DNA of 64,000 nucleotides, from the NCBI RefSeq assembly GCF_012927115.1, contig NZ_JABBFY010000001.1, positions 620,001 through 684,000 on the forward strand. Reading direction: 5' to 3'. A program made the position numbers and the translations under genes. Source of the DNA: Sphingomonas sp. G-3-2-10. GTDB lineage: Bacteria > Pseudomonadota > Alphaproteobacteria > Sphingomonadales > Sphingomonadaceae. Each line of letters begins with the position of its first letter. The stretch's first letter is position 1. The notes under the pieces were generated by a model that saw only the letters and a program-made list of their open reading frames with translations, had not been told where the DNA came from and ran no database searches. This document shows, piece by piece, positions 9,129 to 16,627 of the stretch.

Positions 9129-9457
9129 GATGTCCCACTCTTCCCGTTGCCTGCGTGCTTTCTCCGACGGAACCGCCAGCAGCTTGCACGCCGCTCATGC
9201 CGCAAAAGTGCAGAACAAAATATTAAGCGCAACTCGATTAACGACTGTTTACCATCAACTTGACAGAAATTGCCGCGCCGGAAGCCGTATTCATTGGTTA
9301 ACGTCCGAAGCTGGGACAAATCACCTTACTGTTCATTGCCAATTTATTAATGCAACTGGTTAATTGCGAAGGCGGAACATTATGGTCTTCGGTTCAGCAG
9401 CGGCTAATTTCCCCCAAGATATAGGGTGTTCGCGCGCGATTTTGCCGATTCCCCGCC
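9129..9457. other. AT-rich intergenic region upstream of the surface-protein gene
   Basis: No credible gene is seen here. The stretch around 9200-9370 is distinctly AT-richer than its neighbours and contains several TTAA/GTTAAC elements (for example near 9219, 9238, 9298 and 9358). It presumably holds the promoter of the minus-strand surface-protein gene and the upstream region of dksA. Confidence 0.5.
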
Positions 9458-9486
9458 TTGTGAATGGTCTCGCGCGTAAGTATAGG
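9458..9486 (+). promoter_or_regulatory. Candidate sigma-70 promoter of dksA
   Basis: TTGTGA at 9458-9463 and TATAGG at 9481-9486 are separated by 17 bases. The -10 element lies about 66 bases before the dksA start codon. This is seen by eye only. Confidence 0.4.
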
Positions 9487-9552
9487 GCCTGCGGGCAAAA
9501 GGCGGTCTCCAGCGGCGTCGCCACTGGGGAACCGGTGTTGGAGAGTTAGGGA

Positions 9553-10017
9553 ATGGCTTCGGTTTTGGAACAAGTCGAAGATCCTGAGAAAGGCCCGCCG
9601 GCGGCGGCCAATGACGGCGACGGTTATCGTCCGGGCGCCGACGAGCCTTTCATGAATCCTCGGCAACTTGAGTATTTTCGCGAGAAATTGCTGGCCTGGA
9701 AGGACGCGATTCATCGCGAGTCTGCCGGGACGCTGTCGCAATTGCAGAGCGAGTCGCTGCGGGAGGCGGATCTTACCGATCGCGCATCGAGCGAGACCGA
9801 CTGGTCTATCGAGCTGCGTACCCGTGATCGCCAGCGCAAGCTGATCTCGAAGATCGACGCAGCGCTGCGCCGGATCGAGGATGGCGAATATGGCTATTGC
9901 GAAGTCACCGGCGAGCCGATTTCGCTGGGCCGGCTCGAAGCGCGTCCGATCGCGACGATGACCGTCGAGGCGCAGGAGCGCCACGAGCGGAACGAAAAGG
10001 TCTCCCGCGAGGAGTAG
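9553..10017 (+). CDS. dksA: RNA polymerase-binding protein DksA
   Basis: This encodes 154 residues. A poorly conserved N-terminal extension (about 35 residues) precedes the coiled-coil hairpin (FREKLLAWKDAIHRES onward). The tip bears ASSETDWSIELRTRDRQRK, and a C-terminal globular part follows. The zinc-finger region reads GEYGYCEVTGEPISLGRLEA and ends RPIATMT. Only the first of the four canonical zinc cysteines is kept, as in other alphaproteobacterial DksA proteins. It should act in the RNA polymerase secondary channel with ppGpp to reset transcription in starvation. The gene has its own promoter candidate and ends in a strong hairpin. Confidence 0.9.
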   Translation: MASVLEQVEDPEKGPPAAANDGDGYRPGADEPFMNPRQLEYFREKLLAWKDAIHRESAGTLSQLQSESLREADLTDRASSETDWSIELRTRDRQRKLISKIDAALRRIEDGEYGYCEVTGEPISLGRLEARPIATMTVEAQERHERNEKVSREE

Positions 10018-10021
10018 AAAA

Positions 10022-10070
10022 AGCGTCCCGGGCCGATTTTGCAGCGCAGAATCGGCTCCGGGTTAACGCT
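10022..10070 (+). terminator. Hairpin after dksA
   Basis: CCCGG-GCCGATT pairs with AATCGGC-CCGGG around TGCAGCGCA. The outer AGCG/CGCT bases can also pair, and TTTGG follows. It begins about 5 bases after the dksA stop codon. Confidence 0.55.
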
Positions 10071-10129
10071 TTGGATAAGGATTGCTGCTCTATTCCTGCG
10101 CGATGGTAACACGCGATCGAGCAGTCTGA

Positions 10130-10504
10130 ATGGACCAGTTTTCGTTTGATCCCCTGAACGCTGTGTCGGTCGACGATGTCGCCGGGCAGCGTAACGGTGC
10201 GCGCGACAGCCTGATGCTGACCGCGCAGTTCCGCATCGTGGGCAAGCCAGATGCGACCGTGCGCGTGCGCAATCTTTCCTCGGGCGGGATGATGGCCGAA
10301 TATGCCGAGCCGATCGCCGTCGGCACGCTGCTCGACGTCGAGGTGCGTGGCGTGGGCTGGATCGGCGGGCGGATCGCCTGGGCGGCCGAGGGCCGCGTGG
10401 GCGTGGCGTTCGATCGCGAAATCGATCCGATGGCTGCGCGCAAGCCCGTGGGCAAGGGCACCCATACCCCGTCTTATGTAAAGCCGATCCTGCCGCGGCG
10501 CTGA
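10130..10504 (+). CDS. PilZ-domain protein
   Basis: This is a 124-residue single-domain protein. The c-di-GMP-binding signatures are present: an RxxxR-type stretch (RNGARDSL) near residue 21 and NLSSGGM (D/NxSxxG) near residue 47. The beta-barrel then continues through GWIGGRIAWAAEGRVGVAF. It is probably a cytoplasmic c-di-GMP receptor acting on motility, adhesion or polysaccharide output. The ATG at 10130 has no strong ribosome binding site. The gene is monocistronic with a clear terminator. Confidence 0.85.
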   Translation: MDQFSFDPLNAVSVDDVAGQRNGARDSLMLTAQFRIVGKPDATVRVRNLSSGGMMAEYAEPIAVGTLLDVEVRGVGWIGGRIAWAAEGRVGVAFDREIDPMAARKPVGKGTHTPSYVKPILPRR

Positions 10505-10531
10505 ACGCCACGGATCGATCACCGGAGGCGT

Positions 10532-10553
10532 ATGCCGGGATTTGTCCCGGCAT
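10532..10553 (+). terminator. Rho-independent terminator of the PilZ gene
   Basis: ATGCCGGGA and TCCCGGCAT form a perfect 9-bp stem with a TTTG loop, followed by TCTTGTGT. Confidence 0.7.
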
Positions 10554-10597
10554 TCTTGTGTCCGGATGCTGTAGTTTTCGGGTTTGAGCGGTCACGA

Positions 10598-10618
10598 ACC
10601 CCGGCGCGAGGCCGGGGT
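10598..10618 (-). terminator. Hairpin downstream of the minus-strand DUF465 gene
   Basis: ACCCCGGC and GCCGGGGT form a perfect 8-bp stem around GCGAG, 35 bases past the DUF465 stop codon. It has no good T-run. The same unit is a common intergenic hairpin in sphingomonads. Confidence 0.4.
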
Positions 10619-10652
10619 CAGCGATTTCCGGATCGTGAGATTGGAGGCTGGT

Positions 10653-10805
10653 TTAGCGGCCCATCTCTTCCTTCACGCGCAACTTCTGGCGCTTGAGTTC
10701 CCGCAGCAGGATGTCGTCCGGTTTCGGACGCTGCGACTCGGTGGCGATTCGCTGGTCGAGCACTGCATGCTTGGCGTTAAGGGCCGAGAGATGCGCGGTG
10801 TGCAT
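10653..10805 (-). CDS. Small DUF465 (YdcH-like) protein
   Basis: This encodes a 50-residue protein, MHTAHLSALNAKHAVLDQRI continuing to LLRELKRQKLRVKEEMGR. The pattern of an N-terminal helix with H..LD..I and a basic C-terminal LKRxKLxLKEE is that of the DUF465/YdcH family, short helical hairpins of unknown function. AAGGAGG lies 8 bases before the ATG. It is divergent from a second DUF465 gene at 10958. Confidence 0.8.
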   Translation of the reverse strand: MHTAHLSALNAKHAVLDQRIATESQRPKPDDILLRELKRQKLRVKEEMGR

Positions 10806-10957
10806 GGAAGCGTTCCTCCTTCAAGACTCAGGTGGGAGAGTGAGTAAAACACCTTTCCAATCGATTGTCGCCATTGGTTTCCGGGAGTTTCGCTGAATCG
10901 GCGAAAAGGCGAGACGGGCCGTTGCGGAGCGGTGCGGCTTTCGGGCAGGAAGGATGC

Positions 10958-11152
10958 ATGGAAGAGAGTGAGATTCTGCGCCGGCTGGAACTGTTGAAGT
11001 CGGAGCATCGCGATCTCGACGCCGCGATCGCAGCGTTGCTGGCGATGAGCGGAGACCAACTCCAGATCGCGCGAATGAAGAAGCGCAAGCTGCTGCTGAA
11101 GGACGAAGTCGCCCAACTGGAAGACCAGCTGATTCCCGATATCATCGCCTAG
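10958..11152 (+). CDS. Small DUF465 (YdcH-like) protein
   Basis: This encodes a 64-residue protein starting MEESEILRRLELLKSEHRDL, with the family core ARMKKRKLLLKDEVAQLEDQLIPDI. GGAAGG precedes the ATG. An upstream in-frame start at 10865 lacks a ribosome binding site and would add a non-conserved stretch. DUF465 proteins are two-helix coiled hairpins with no known biochemical role. It is followed by the DUF1465 gene on the same strand, 117 bp later. Confidence 0.8.
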   Translation: MEESEILRRLELLKSEHRDLDAAIAALLAMSGDQLQIARMKKRKLLLKDEVAQLEDQLIPDIIA

Positions 11153-11269
11153 TCGGGTGGGCGTGGCGATGCCCCGCGAATGCCATCCCGCACATGGTGC
11201 CGTAACGGGACGGAAATACCCGCATATTAAGCATTCAGTTACCACGGACCCTATGGCAGCAAGGTTTGC

Positions 11270-11734
11270 ATGATGGGGGAAACCGAAACTTCGCGAATTC
11301 ACCGGCGGCTCGCCGACTCGCTCTATGTCGAGGCGATGCTGCTCGCCGACGAGGCTCGCGCCTATTTCGACGAGCTGGGCCGCGAGGAGCGGGATTCGAT
11401 GGAAGCGGTGAGCCGCGTCGCATTCTCATGCGAATCGCTGAAGGTCACCACCCGGCTGATGCACATCATCGCCTGGCTGCTGACCCAGCGTGCGGTGGAT
11501 TCGGGCGAACTGGCCCCGCGTGAGGCCTTGTCGCCCTCGCGCCGGCTGGGCGTCGCGCCGGAGACCGAGGATCATGTGCTGGCGTCGATGCCGGAACATG
11601 CCAAGGGGATCATGCTGACGAGCATCGACCTGTATCGCCGCGTGGCCCGGCTCGACGAAGCGCTGGACGACGAACCCGCGCCGGTCGTCAGCCCGGCCCG
11701 ATCGATGATGGACAGGCTCGCTTTGGCGTTCTGA
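11270..11734 (+). CDS. DUF1465 family protein
   Basis: This encodes a 154-residue, mostly helical cytoplasmic protein (RRLADSLYVEAMLLADEARAYFDE; ESLKVTTRLMHIIAWLLTQRA). It matches DUF1465, an alphaproteobacterial family of unknown function often found beside DUF465 genes, as here. Two ATGs in tandem (11270, 11273) are possible starts. Its 3' end runs into a very long palindrome shared with the converging oxidoreductase gene. Confidence 0.75.
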   Translation: MMGETETSRIHRRLADSLYVEAMLLADEARAYFDELGREERDSMEAVSRVAFSCESLKVTTRLMHIIAWLLTQRAVDSGELAPREALSPSRRLGVAPETEDHVLASMPEHAKGIMLTSIDLYRRVARLDEALDDEPAPVVSPARSMMDRLALAF

Positions 11735-11748
11735 GACCAGCGGCGTCG

Positions 11749-11842
11749 GGTTAACTTGTGCTCGGGCGAATGCCGGAGCTCTGGCCCCAATCCCGTGCTT
11801 ACCTCCAGCGCTCCGGCCTTCGCCCGAGCACAATCCTTAACC
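11749..11842. repeat. Long near-perfect palindrome between convergent genes
   Basis: The arms TTGTGCTCGGGCGAA (11756-11770) and TTCGCCCGAGCACAA (11819-11833) are perfect. The inner GCCGGAGC/GCTCCGGC and outer GGTTAA/TTAACC segments also pair. The right end overlaps the stop codon of the minus-strand gene at 11837. In RNA it would form a hairpin of roughly 30 bp on either strand, so it is a likely bidirectional terminator or a mobile palindromic repeat. Confidence 0.75.
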
Positions 11843-12781
11843 GCAGACCGCAGCCCTTGCGGCGGCATATTCGGCCTTGAGCCGCTCGACGAGCGCGGCC
11901 GCGGGCTCGACCGCGTTAATCGCGCCGATGCCCTGGCCCGATCCCCAGATTTCCTTCCACGCCTTCGCGCCGCCGAAGTTCATCGTGCTGAGATCTCCTT
12001 CGGGCAGATTGTCCGGATCCATCCCCGCCGCGACGATCGAGCTGCGCAGATAATTGCCGTGAACGCCGGTGAAGAGGTTCGAATAGACGATGTCCGCTGC
12101 GCGGCCCTCGACGATGCCCTGCTTGTAGGCGGCAACAGCATTCGCTTCGTTGGTCGCGATGAAAGGCGAGCCGATATAGGCGAGATCCGCGCCCAACACC
12201 TGCGACGCGAGGATCGAGCGCCCGGTAGCGATCGCGCCGGAGAGGATCACCGGCCCGTCGAACCATTCGCGGACTTCCTGGACGAGCGGGAAGGGGTTGA
12301 GCCGCCCCGCATGGCCGCCCGCGCCCGTCGCAACGAGGATCAGGCCGTCCGCGCCCTTCTCGATCGCCTTGTGCGCGAACTTGTCGTCGATCACGTCGTG
12401 CAGGGCGATGCCGCCCCAGCTATGGACCGCATCGTTCAGTTCGGGCCGCGCGCCGAGCGAAGTGATGACGATCGGAACCTTCCACTTGGCGCAGGTCGCG
12501 ACGTCTTCCTCGAGCCGCACATTGGATTTGTGGACGATCTGGTTGACCGCGAAGGGCGCGGCGGGCGCGTCCGGATTAGCGCGGTCCCACGCCGCCAGTT
12601 CCTCGGTAATCTGGTGCAGCCATTCGTCGAGCAGACTCTGCGGACGGGCGTTCAGCGCCGGGAACGAGCCGACAATGCCTGCCTTGCACTGGGCGATGAC
12701 CAGCTCCGGACCGGAGACGATGAAGAGCGGCGAGCCGATGACGGGAAGCCGCAGACGATCGAAAATCGCAGGAAGAGCCAT
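11837..12781 (-). CDS. Nitronate monooxygenase / 2-nitropropane dioxygenase-like flavoprotein
   Basis: This encodes a 314-residue FMN-dependent TIM-barrel protein. The start MALPAIFDRLRLPVIGSP is typical. The FMN-site stretches ADGLILVATGAGGHAG and GPVILSGAIATGRSI, and the motif GADLAYIGSPFIAT, are all family signatures. Such enzymes oxidise alkyl nitronates (for example propionate-3-nitronate), though related members reduce enoyl substrates. The ATG at 12779-12781 is preferred over a TTG 18 bases upstream. The gene stands alone. Confidence 0.85.
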   Translation of the reverse strand: MALPAIFDRLRLPVIGSPLFIVSGPELVIAQCKAGIVGSFPALNARPQSLLDEWLHQITEELAAWDRANPDAPAAPFAVNQIVHKSNVRLEEDVATCAKWKVPIVITSLGARPELNDAVHSWGGIALHDVIDDKFAHKAIEKGADGLILVATGAGGHAGRLNPFPLVQEVREWFDGPVILSGAIATGRSILASQVLGADLAYIGSPFIATNEANAVAAYKQGIVEGRAADIVYSNLFTGVHGNYLRSSIVAAGMDPDNLPEGDLSTMNFGGAKAWKEIWGSGQGIGAINAVEPAAALVERLKAEYAAARAAVCG

Positions 12782-12859
12782 GCGAGTTTCATAGCGCAAC
12801 CGGAATGGCTGTCCAGTTGACGTAAGGGAAGGCGATCCGCGTCCCCCGGCGGTGCGATG

Positions 12860-12899
12860 GATCGGGATATTTCCCTAGGTGCCCCGATCGGATATTTCC
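12860..12899 (+). repeat. Direct repeat GATCGG(G)ATATTTCC
   Basis: Two copies start at 12860 and 12886, 26 bases apart, upstream of the small membrane protein at 12939. The spacing of about 2.5 helical turns suggests a possible binding site, but nothing identifies the regulator. Confidence 0.45.
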
Positions 12900-12938
12900 G
12901 ATTTGTTTCACTCAGAACATAAATCCGGGGGGATTCCG

Positions 12939-13214
12939 ATGCAGGCGATTCGGACATTTTCAAACGAAGCGGCGATCATGTGCGCCAGCGCCTTCGCCTT
13001 GTTGCTGGCGACCGCGATCTCGAACTTCCTGCGGATCGACGTCGATACGGGCGATGCGACGTTCGGCCAGTATCTCGGCCAGTTCACGCTTCCGGCGATG
13101 CCGCTCGCGCTGGTGGCGCTGCTGCTCGTGCTGCGCAGCCGTGCCGCGACGACGATCGTCGCATCGTTCGGGACGCTCTATTACATTGCCGACTGGGCGA
13201 TGCTGACTTTCTGA
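12939..13214 (+). CDS. Small hypothetical membrane protein
   Basis: This encodes 91 residues beginning MQAIRTFSNEAAIMCASAFA. Two to three hydrophobic helices are visible (residues ~12-30, ~48-65 and ~70-88). GGGGGGATT directly precedes the ATG at 12939; the in-frame upstream start at 12879 would lie within the repeat-bearing leader. No family is recognised. It converges on the gamma-carbonic anhydrase gene. Confidence 0.6.
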   Translation: MQAIRTFSNEAAIMCASAFALLLATAISNFLRIDVDTGDATFGQYLGQFTLPAMPLALVALLLVLRSRAATTIVASFGTLYYIADWAMLTF

Positions 13215-13221
13215 GGGCCGG

Positions 13222-13746
13222 TCAGTCGACCCGCTTGAGGCCCTTGGCGAACTCGCCGGCCTTGTGGACATAGCCTGCCGCGGAAATCTTCAGCGCAGCC
13301 TGTGCGGTGTCGTCCAGCGTGCGGATCGCGCGGGCAGGGCTGCCCACGATCAGCTGGCGCGGCGGAAATTCCTTTCCTTCGGTCACCAGCGCGCCCGCGC
13401 CGACGATGCAGCCTTCGCCGATCACCGCGCGGTTGAGGATCGTCGCGCCCATGCCGATCAGCGCGCCGTCGCCGACGGTGCAGCCGTGCAGGATCGCGTG
13501 ATGGCCCACGGTCACGTCCTCGCCCACGGTGCAGGGAATGCCGGGATCGGAATGGAGCATCGCCCCTTCCTGGACATTGCTGCGCGCACCCACCTTGATC
13601 GGCGTGTTATCGGCGCGGATCACTGCGCCGAACCACACGCTGGCCTGTTCGGCGAGATGGACGTCGCCGATCAGATCCGCGCTAGGGGCGACCCAGGCGG
13701 TGTCGGCGACGGTCGGGCGTTGCCCTGCGATTTCGTAAAGCGGCAT
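13222..13746 (-). CDS. Gamma-carbonic anhydrase-like protein
   Basis: This 174-residue left-handed beta-helix protein has hexapeptide repeats through residues ~10-145. The zinc ligands are visible as MLHSDPG and VGHHAILHGC, and the conserved RADN and NVQEGAMLH motifs are present. Such trimers may hydrate CO2 (Cam-type); many bacterial members (YrdA, PaaY, CaiE) have weak or other activity. It starts at ATG 13744-13746, 10 bp after the end of the small membrane-protein gene upstream, so the two are probably one operon. Confidence 0.85.
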   Translation of the reverse strand: MPLYEIAGQRPTVADTAWVAPSADLIGDVHLAEQASVWFGAVIRADNTPIKVGARSNVQEGAMLHSDPGIPCTVGEDVTVGHHAILHGCTVGDGALIGMGATILNRAVIGEGCIVGAGALVTEGKEFPPRQLIVGSPARAIRTLDDTAQAALKISAAGYVHKAGEFAKGLKRVD

Positions 13747-13756
13747 GACGCCGCGT

Positions 13757-13981
13757 TTAAAGCATCGTCTCGAAATTGCCGAGAGGGACGTTCATCCCCA
13801 TCGCGATCGCCAGCGCGACGCCGCCGAGCAGCAGCGCAAGCGTGGTCGAGAGCGAGAACAGGCCCCAGCCGGCCATCGTCAGCATCGGCGAGGACGGGCG
13901 CTGCAGCTTCTGATTGCGGCGCATCGACATGACGACGAACATCGCCAGCATGGCGTAAAGAAACACAAGGAACTCGGTCAT
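13757..13981 (-). CDS. Small hypothetical membrane protein
   Basis: This encodes 74 residues with a hydrophobic N-terminal helix (TEFLVFLYAMLAMFVVM), a basic stretch (RRNQKLQR) and a second hydrophobic helix near the C-terminus. No family is recognised. It lies 10 bp upstream of the gamma-carbonic anhydrase gene on the same strand, which suggests cotranscription. Confidence 0.55.
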   Translation of the reverse strand: MTEFLVFLYAMLAMFVVMSMRRNQKLQRPSSPMLTMAGWGLFSLSTTLALLLGGVALAIAMGMNVPLGNFETML

Positions 13982-14084
13982 TTAACCCACCCCGGTAAAC
14001 CCCGGGCCAGAAATACCGGCGAATGGTTAATGCTTTCAATGCCGCGTTGCACCATTGGCCGCGCGCAGGGCAGCTTTCGTCGCG

Positions 14085-14792
14085 TCAGGCGTGGTCGGCG
14101 GCTGGCTTGTGATCGGATTCGGCCTTCGATCCGTCCTTCGGCGTGTGCTTGACGATATAGGCGCCGGCGAGCTTGTCCAGCTTGCCCGCGCTCTCCTTCA
14201 CCTTGGCGCGCAATGCCAGGATATGCTCGGCCTCCACGCCATATTGGCGCAGCAGATAGGTTTCGCGGCGGACGTCGATGTCCGATCCGGCATAGCTGGT
14301 ATCGGCGTAGAGATGGTCGATCGCTTCGCCCAGCGCGCGCACTACGCCCGCCCATGCGCCGAACGCGCTGCTGATCTCGGGCTCGCCGAACGAAGTGACC
14401 GGCACGGCTGCCATGCGGGCGAGATAGGCCATCGGCTCACTGATCTCGCCGCGCAGGCCACGCAGCAGCGCGCGAAGCGATTCGAGGCTGGCGGGGACGG
14501 TCGCCATGCGCGCGGCCAGCCGCTCGTCGATCCGCCGCGAATGCTCGCGCACTTCGCCGCGCAACGATTTCACGAAGGCCAGTTCCTTGGGATCCGGCCC
14601 GTGCGTCAGGAATGCCTTGAGCCGCAGCGCGAGCACGACCGCGGCGATCGAGAGGAAGAAGGCGGCCATCGCCGAGAACAGCCCGGTCACGCCCGCGACG
14701 CTGATCCACACCGGCAGGGCGGATTCGGGCGCAGTCGCAGGAGCCGCGGCAGTGCCCGCCGCGTTCGCCAGCATGATCCTGATCAGCGCCAT
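14085..14792 (-). CDS. Hypothetical protein with N-terminal membrane helix
   Basis: This encodes about 235 residues starting MALIRIMLANAAG. A hydrophobic segment near residues 28-60 is followed by a helical, charged cytoplasmic or periplasmic region with a possible coiled coil (VREHSRRIDERLAARMATV), ending KHTPKDGSKAESDHKPAADHA. The frame is open far upstream (to 15530), but that part is antisense to the IclR gene. A purine-rich GCGGAA and GAGGGGG precede the ATG at 14790-14792. No family is recognised. Confidence 0.55.
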   Translation of the reverse strand: MALIRIMLANAAGTAAAPATAPESALPVWISVAGVTGLFSAMAAFFLSIAAVVLALRLKAFLTHGPDPKELAFVKSLRGEVREHSRRIDERLAARMATVPASLESLRALLRGLRGEISEPMAYLARMAAVPVTSFGEPEISSAFGAWAGVVRALGEAIDHLYADTSYAGSDIDVRRETYLLRQYGVEAEHILALRAKVKESAGKLDKLAGAYIVKHTPKDGSKAESDHKPAADHA

Positions 14793-14969
14793 TTCCGCGA
14801 CTCGTTCCCCCTCAGAATCGATATGGTTAACAGACTTGGCGGCGCGTCCAATCCCCACGCTTTCGGGGGTGCCCGCCGTGCAGGGCATTTTCACCCATGC
14901 GACACGCGATTGTCCCCGGGCCATTCGATGGCGTAAGGACTGACCCGATCGTTTCAGAGAGGACAGCGC

Positions 14970-15761
14970 GTGGCGGATATCGAGGACGAAGACGGCGAGG
15001 GCGGCCGCCGCTATCGCGCGCCGGCGCTGGAAAAGGGCATCGACATCCTCGAATTGCTGGCGGCGGAAACCGAGCCGGTGACGCTGACCGGCATCGTCAC
15101 GCGGCTCGGGCGTTCGCATGGCGAGCTGTTCCGCATGGTCCAGGTGCTCGAATTTCGCGGCTATATCGAGCAGGAAGCCGGCAGCGACGGTTACCGGCTG
15201 ACCGACCGGCTCTTCTCTCTGGGGATGCAGCAGCCGCGCACGCGCAACCTGATCGAGATCGCGCTGCCGGTGATGCGCCAGCTGAGCCTTTCGGTGGGGC
15301 AGGCCTGCCACCTCGCGCTGCATACGCTGGGCGAGATGGTGGTGGTCGCGCGGATGGAATCGAGCGAGCAACTCGGCTTCTCGGTGCGCGTCGGATACCG
15401 GCGGCCGCTGCATCAGGCGGCGTCGGGCGTCGTGCTCTATGCCTTCCAGCCCGAGGATGTGCGCCAGCGCTGGGAAGCGCTGTTCGATCCCGCGCTTGGC
15501 GCCAAGGAACTGGCGGAATTCCGCGCCCATGCCGACGAGGTCCGCGAGCGCAGCGTCGAACTGACGCCCAGCCGCTTCGTCGCGGGGGTGACCGACATTT
15601 CCGCGCCGGTGATGCGCGGCGGCGCGGCGGCGGCGGCGCTGACCGTGCCCTATCTCAAGAAGCTGCTGCCCTCGGTTTCGCGCAGCGATACCGCGAAGGA
15701 AGTGCAGGCAGCGGCCGAGCGGATTTCGGCGCAGCTCGTCGAGGGGGATAGCCGGCCGTAA
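14970..15761 (+). CDS. IclR-family transcriptional regulator
   Basis: This encodes 263 residues. The winged-helix domain starts at ALEKGIDILELLAAE, with recognition around GIVTRLGRSHGELFRMVQVL. The effector-binding domain (from residue ~90) ends in the typical LKKLLPSVSRSDTAKEVQAAAERIS. The GTG start at 14970 is preceded by AGAGAGGA. It converges on the fucose-catabolism genes and is the nearest regulator to them, so it probably senses a fucose-pathway or xyloglucan-derived ligand. That assignment is by position only. Confidence 0.85.
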   Translation: MADIEDEDGEGGRRYRAPALEKGIDILELLAAETEPVTLTGIVTRLGRSHGELFRMVQVLEFRGYIEQEAGSDGYRLTDRLFSLGMQQPRTRNLIEIALPVMRQLSLSVGQACHLALHTLGEMVVVARMESSEQLGFSVRVGYRRPLHQAASGVVLYAFQPEDVRQRWEALFDPALGAKELAEFRAHADEVRERSVELTPSRFVAGVTDISAPVMRGGAAAAALTVPYLKKLLPSVSRSDTAKEVQAAAERISAQLVEGDSRP

Positions 15762-15762
15762 T

Positions 15763-15906
15763 TCCCTCTCCCCTTGTGGGAGAGGGAGGGAGCCGACGAA
15801 GTCGGCGGAAGGGTGAGGGGGCTTAGCGTCTGCGCTACTCTCCCCCTCATCCTTCCCACTCGCTTCGCGAGCGGGCCCCTTCCTTCTCCCACAAGGGGAG
15901 AAGGAG
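15763..15906. repeat. Long inverted repeat (REP-like, intergenic)
   Basis: The left arm TCCCTCTCCCCTTGTGGGAG (15763-15782) pairs with CTCCCACAAGGGGAGAAGGA at 15887-15906. The inner segments (GGGTGAGGGGG / CCCCCTCATCC) pair too. This type is a frequent extragenic repeat in alphaproteobacteria. It separates two convergent genes. Confidence 0.75.
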
Positions 15907-15910
15907 TGAA

Positions 15911-16627
15911 TCAGGTCGTCCAGCCGCCGTCGACGACGTGGATCTGGCCGGTGGTGAAGCTCGACTCGTCCGAAGCGAGATACAGCGCGAGCGCGGCGAT
16001 CTCCTCCGCCTTGCCCAGCCGCCCCATCGGCTGGCGCGCGTTGAAATCGGCGCGCGCCTTTTCATAGTTGCCGGTGTCGCGCAGCCGCTGCTGGAGTGAA
16101 GGCGTGTCGACCGTGCCGGGGCAGATCGCGTTGCAGCGGATGCCCTGTCCGACGAAATCGACTGCGACATGCTTGGTCAGGCCGACCACCGCAGCCTTGG
16201 ACGCGCCATAGGCGAAGCGGTTCGGCACGCCGGTCACCGAGCTCGACACCGACGCCATGTTGACGATCGAGCCGCCGCCCTTCGCGAGCATTGCGGGCAG
16301 GGCGGCACGGATCGTGCGGTACATGGCGGTGACGTTGATATCGAAGCTGCGCGACCAGTCGGCTTCGTCGCATTCGAGGATATTGCCCGCCGCGACGATG
16401 CCCGCGCAGTTGAAGAGGATGTCGAGCGGCCCGGCTTCGGCGAAGACGGAGTCGATCCGCGCGGGATCGGTGACGTCGAGCCGGCGCACGGTGCAGCCGG
16501 GGACGTCGATCGCTTCGCGGTCGGTCGCCCAGACGGTAGCGCCCTCGCGAGCGAACAGTTCGGCGGCGGCGCGCCCGATGCCTTGTCCGGCGCCGGTAAT
16601 CAGCGCGGTCTTGCCGGCCAGCCTCAT
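15911..16627 (-). CDS. SDR oxidoreductase, probable 2-keto-3-deoxy-L-fuconate dehydrogenase
   Basis: This 238-residue short-chain dehydrogenase has the NAD-binding motif TGAGQGIGR, the NNAG equivalent NCAG (LFNCAGIV), the catalytic Ser (NMASVSSSV) and Tyr-x3-Lys (YGASK), and the C-terminal TGQIHVVDGGWTT. The start ATG at 16625-16627 overlaps the stop of the upstream aldo/keto reductase by 4 bases (ATGA). In the L-fuconate pathway known from Xanthomonas, an SDR oxidises 2-keto-3-deoxy-L-fuconate at C4. The operon position supports that role here; the substrate is inferred. Confidence 0.8.
   Translation of the reverse strand: MRLAGKTALITGAGQGIGRAAAELFAREGATVWATDREAIDVPGCTVRRLDVTDPARIDSVFAEAGPLDILFNCAGIVAAGNILECDEADWSRSFDINVTAMYRTIRAALPAMLAKGGGSIVNMASVSSSVTGVPNRFAYGASKAAVVGLTKHVAVDFVGQGIRCNAICPGTVDTPSLQQRLRDTGNYEKARADFNARQPMGRLGKAEEIAALALYLASDESSFTTGQIHVVDGGWTT

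Noticed and set aside
9260..9293. TTGACA followed by TATTCA as a promoter
   Set aside because: The spacing is 22 bases, too long, and no gene with a suitable start follows nearby.
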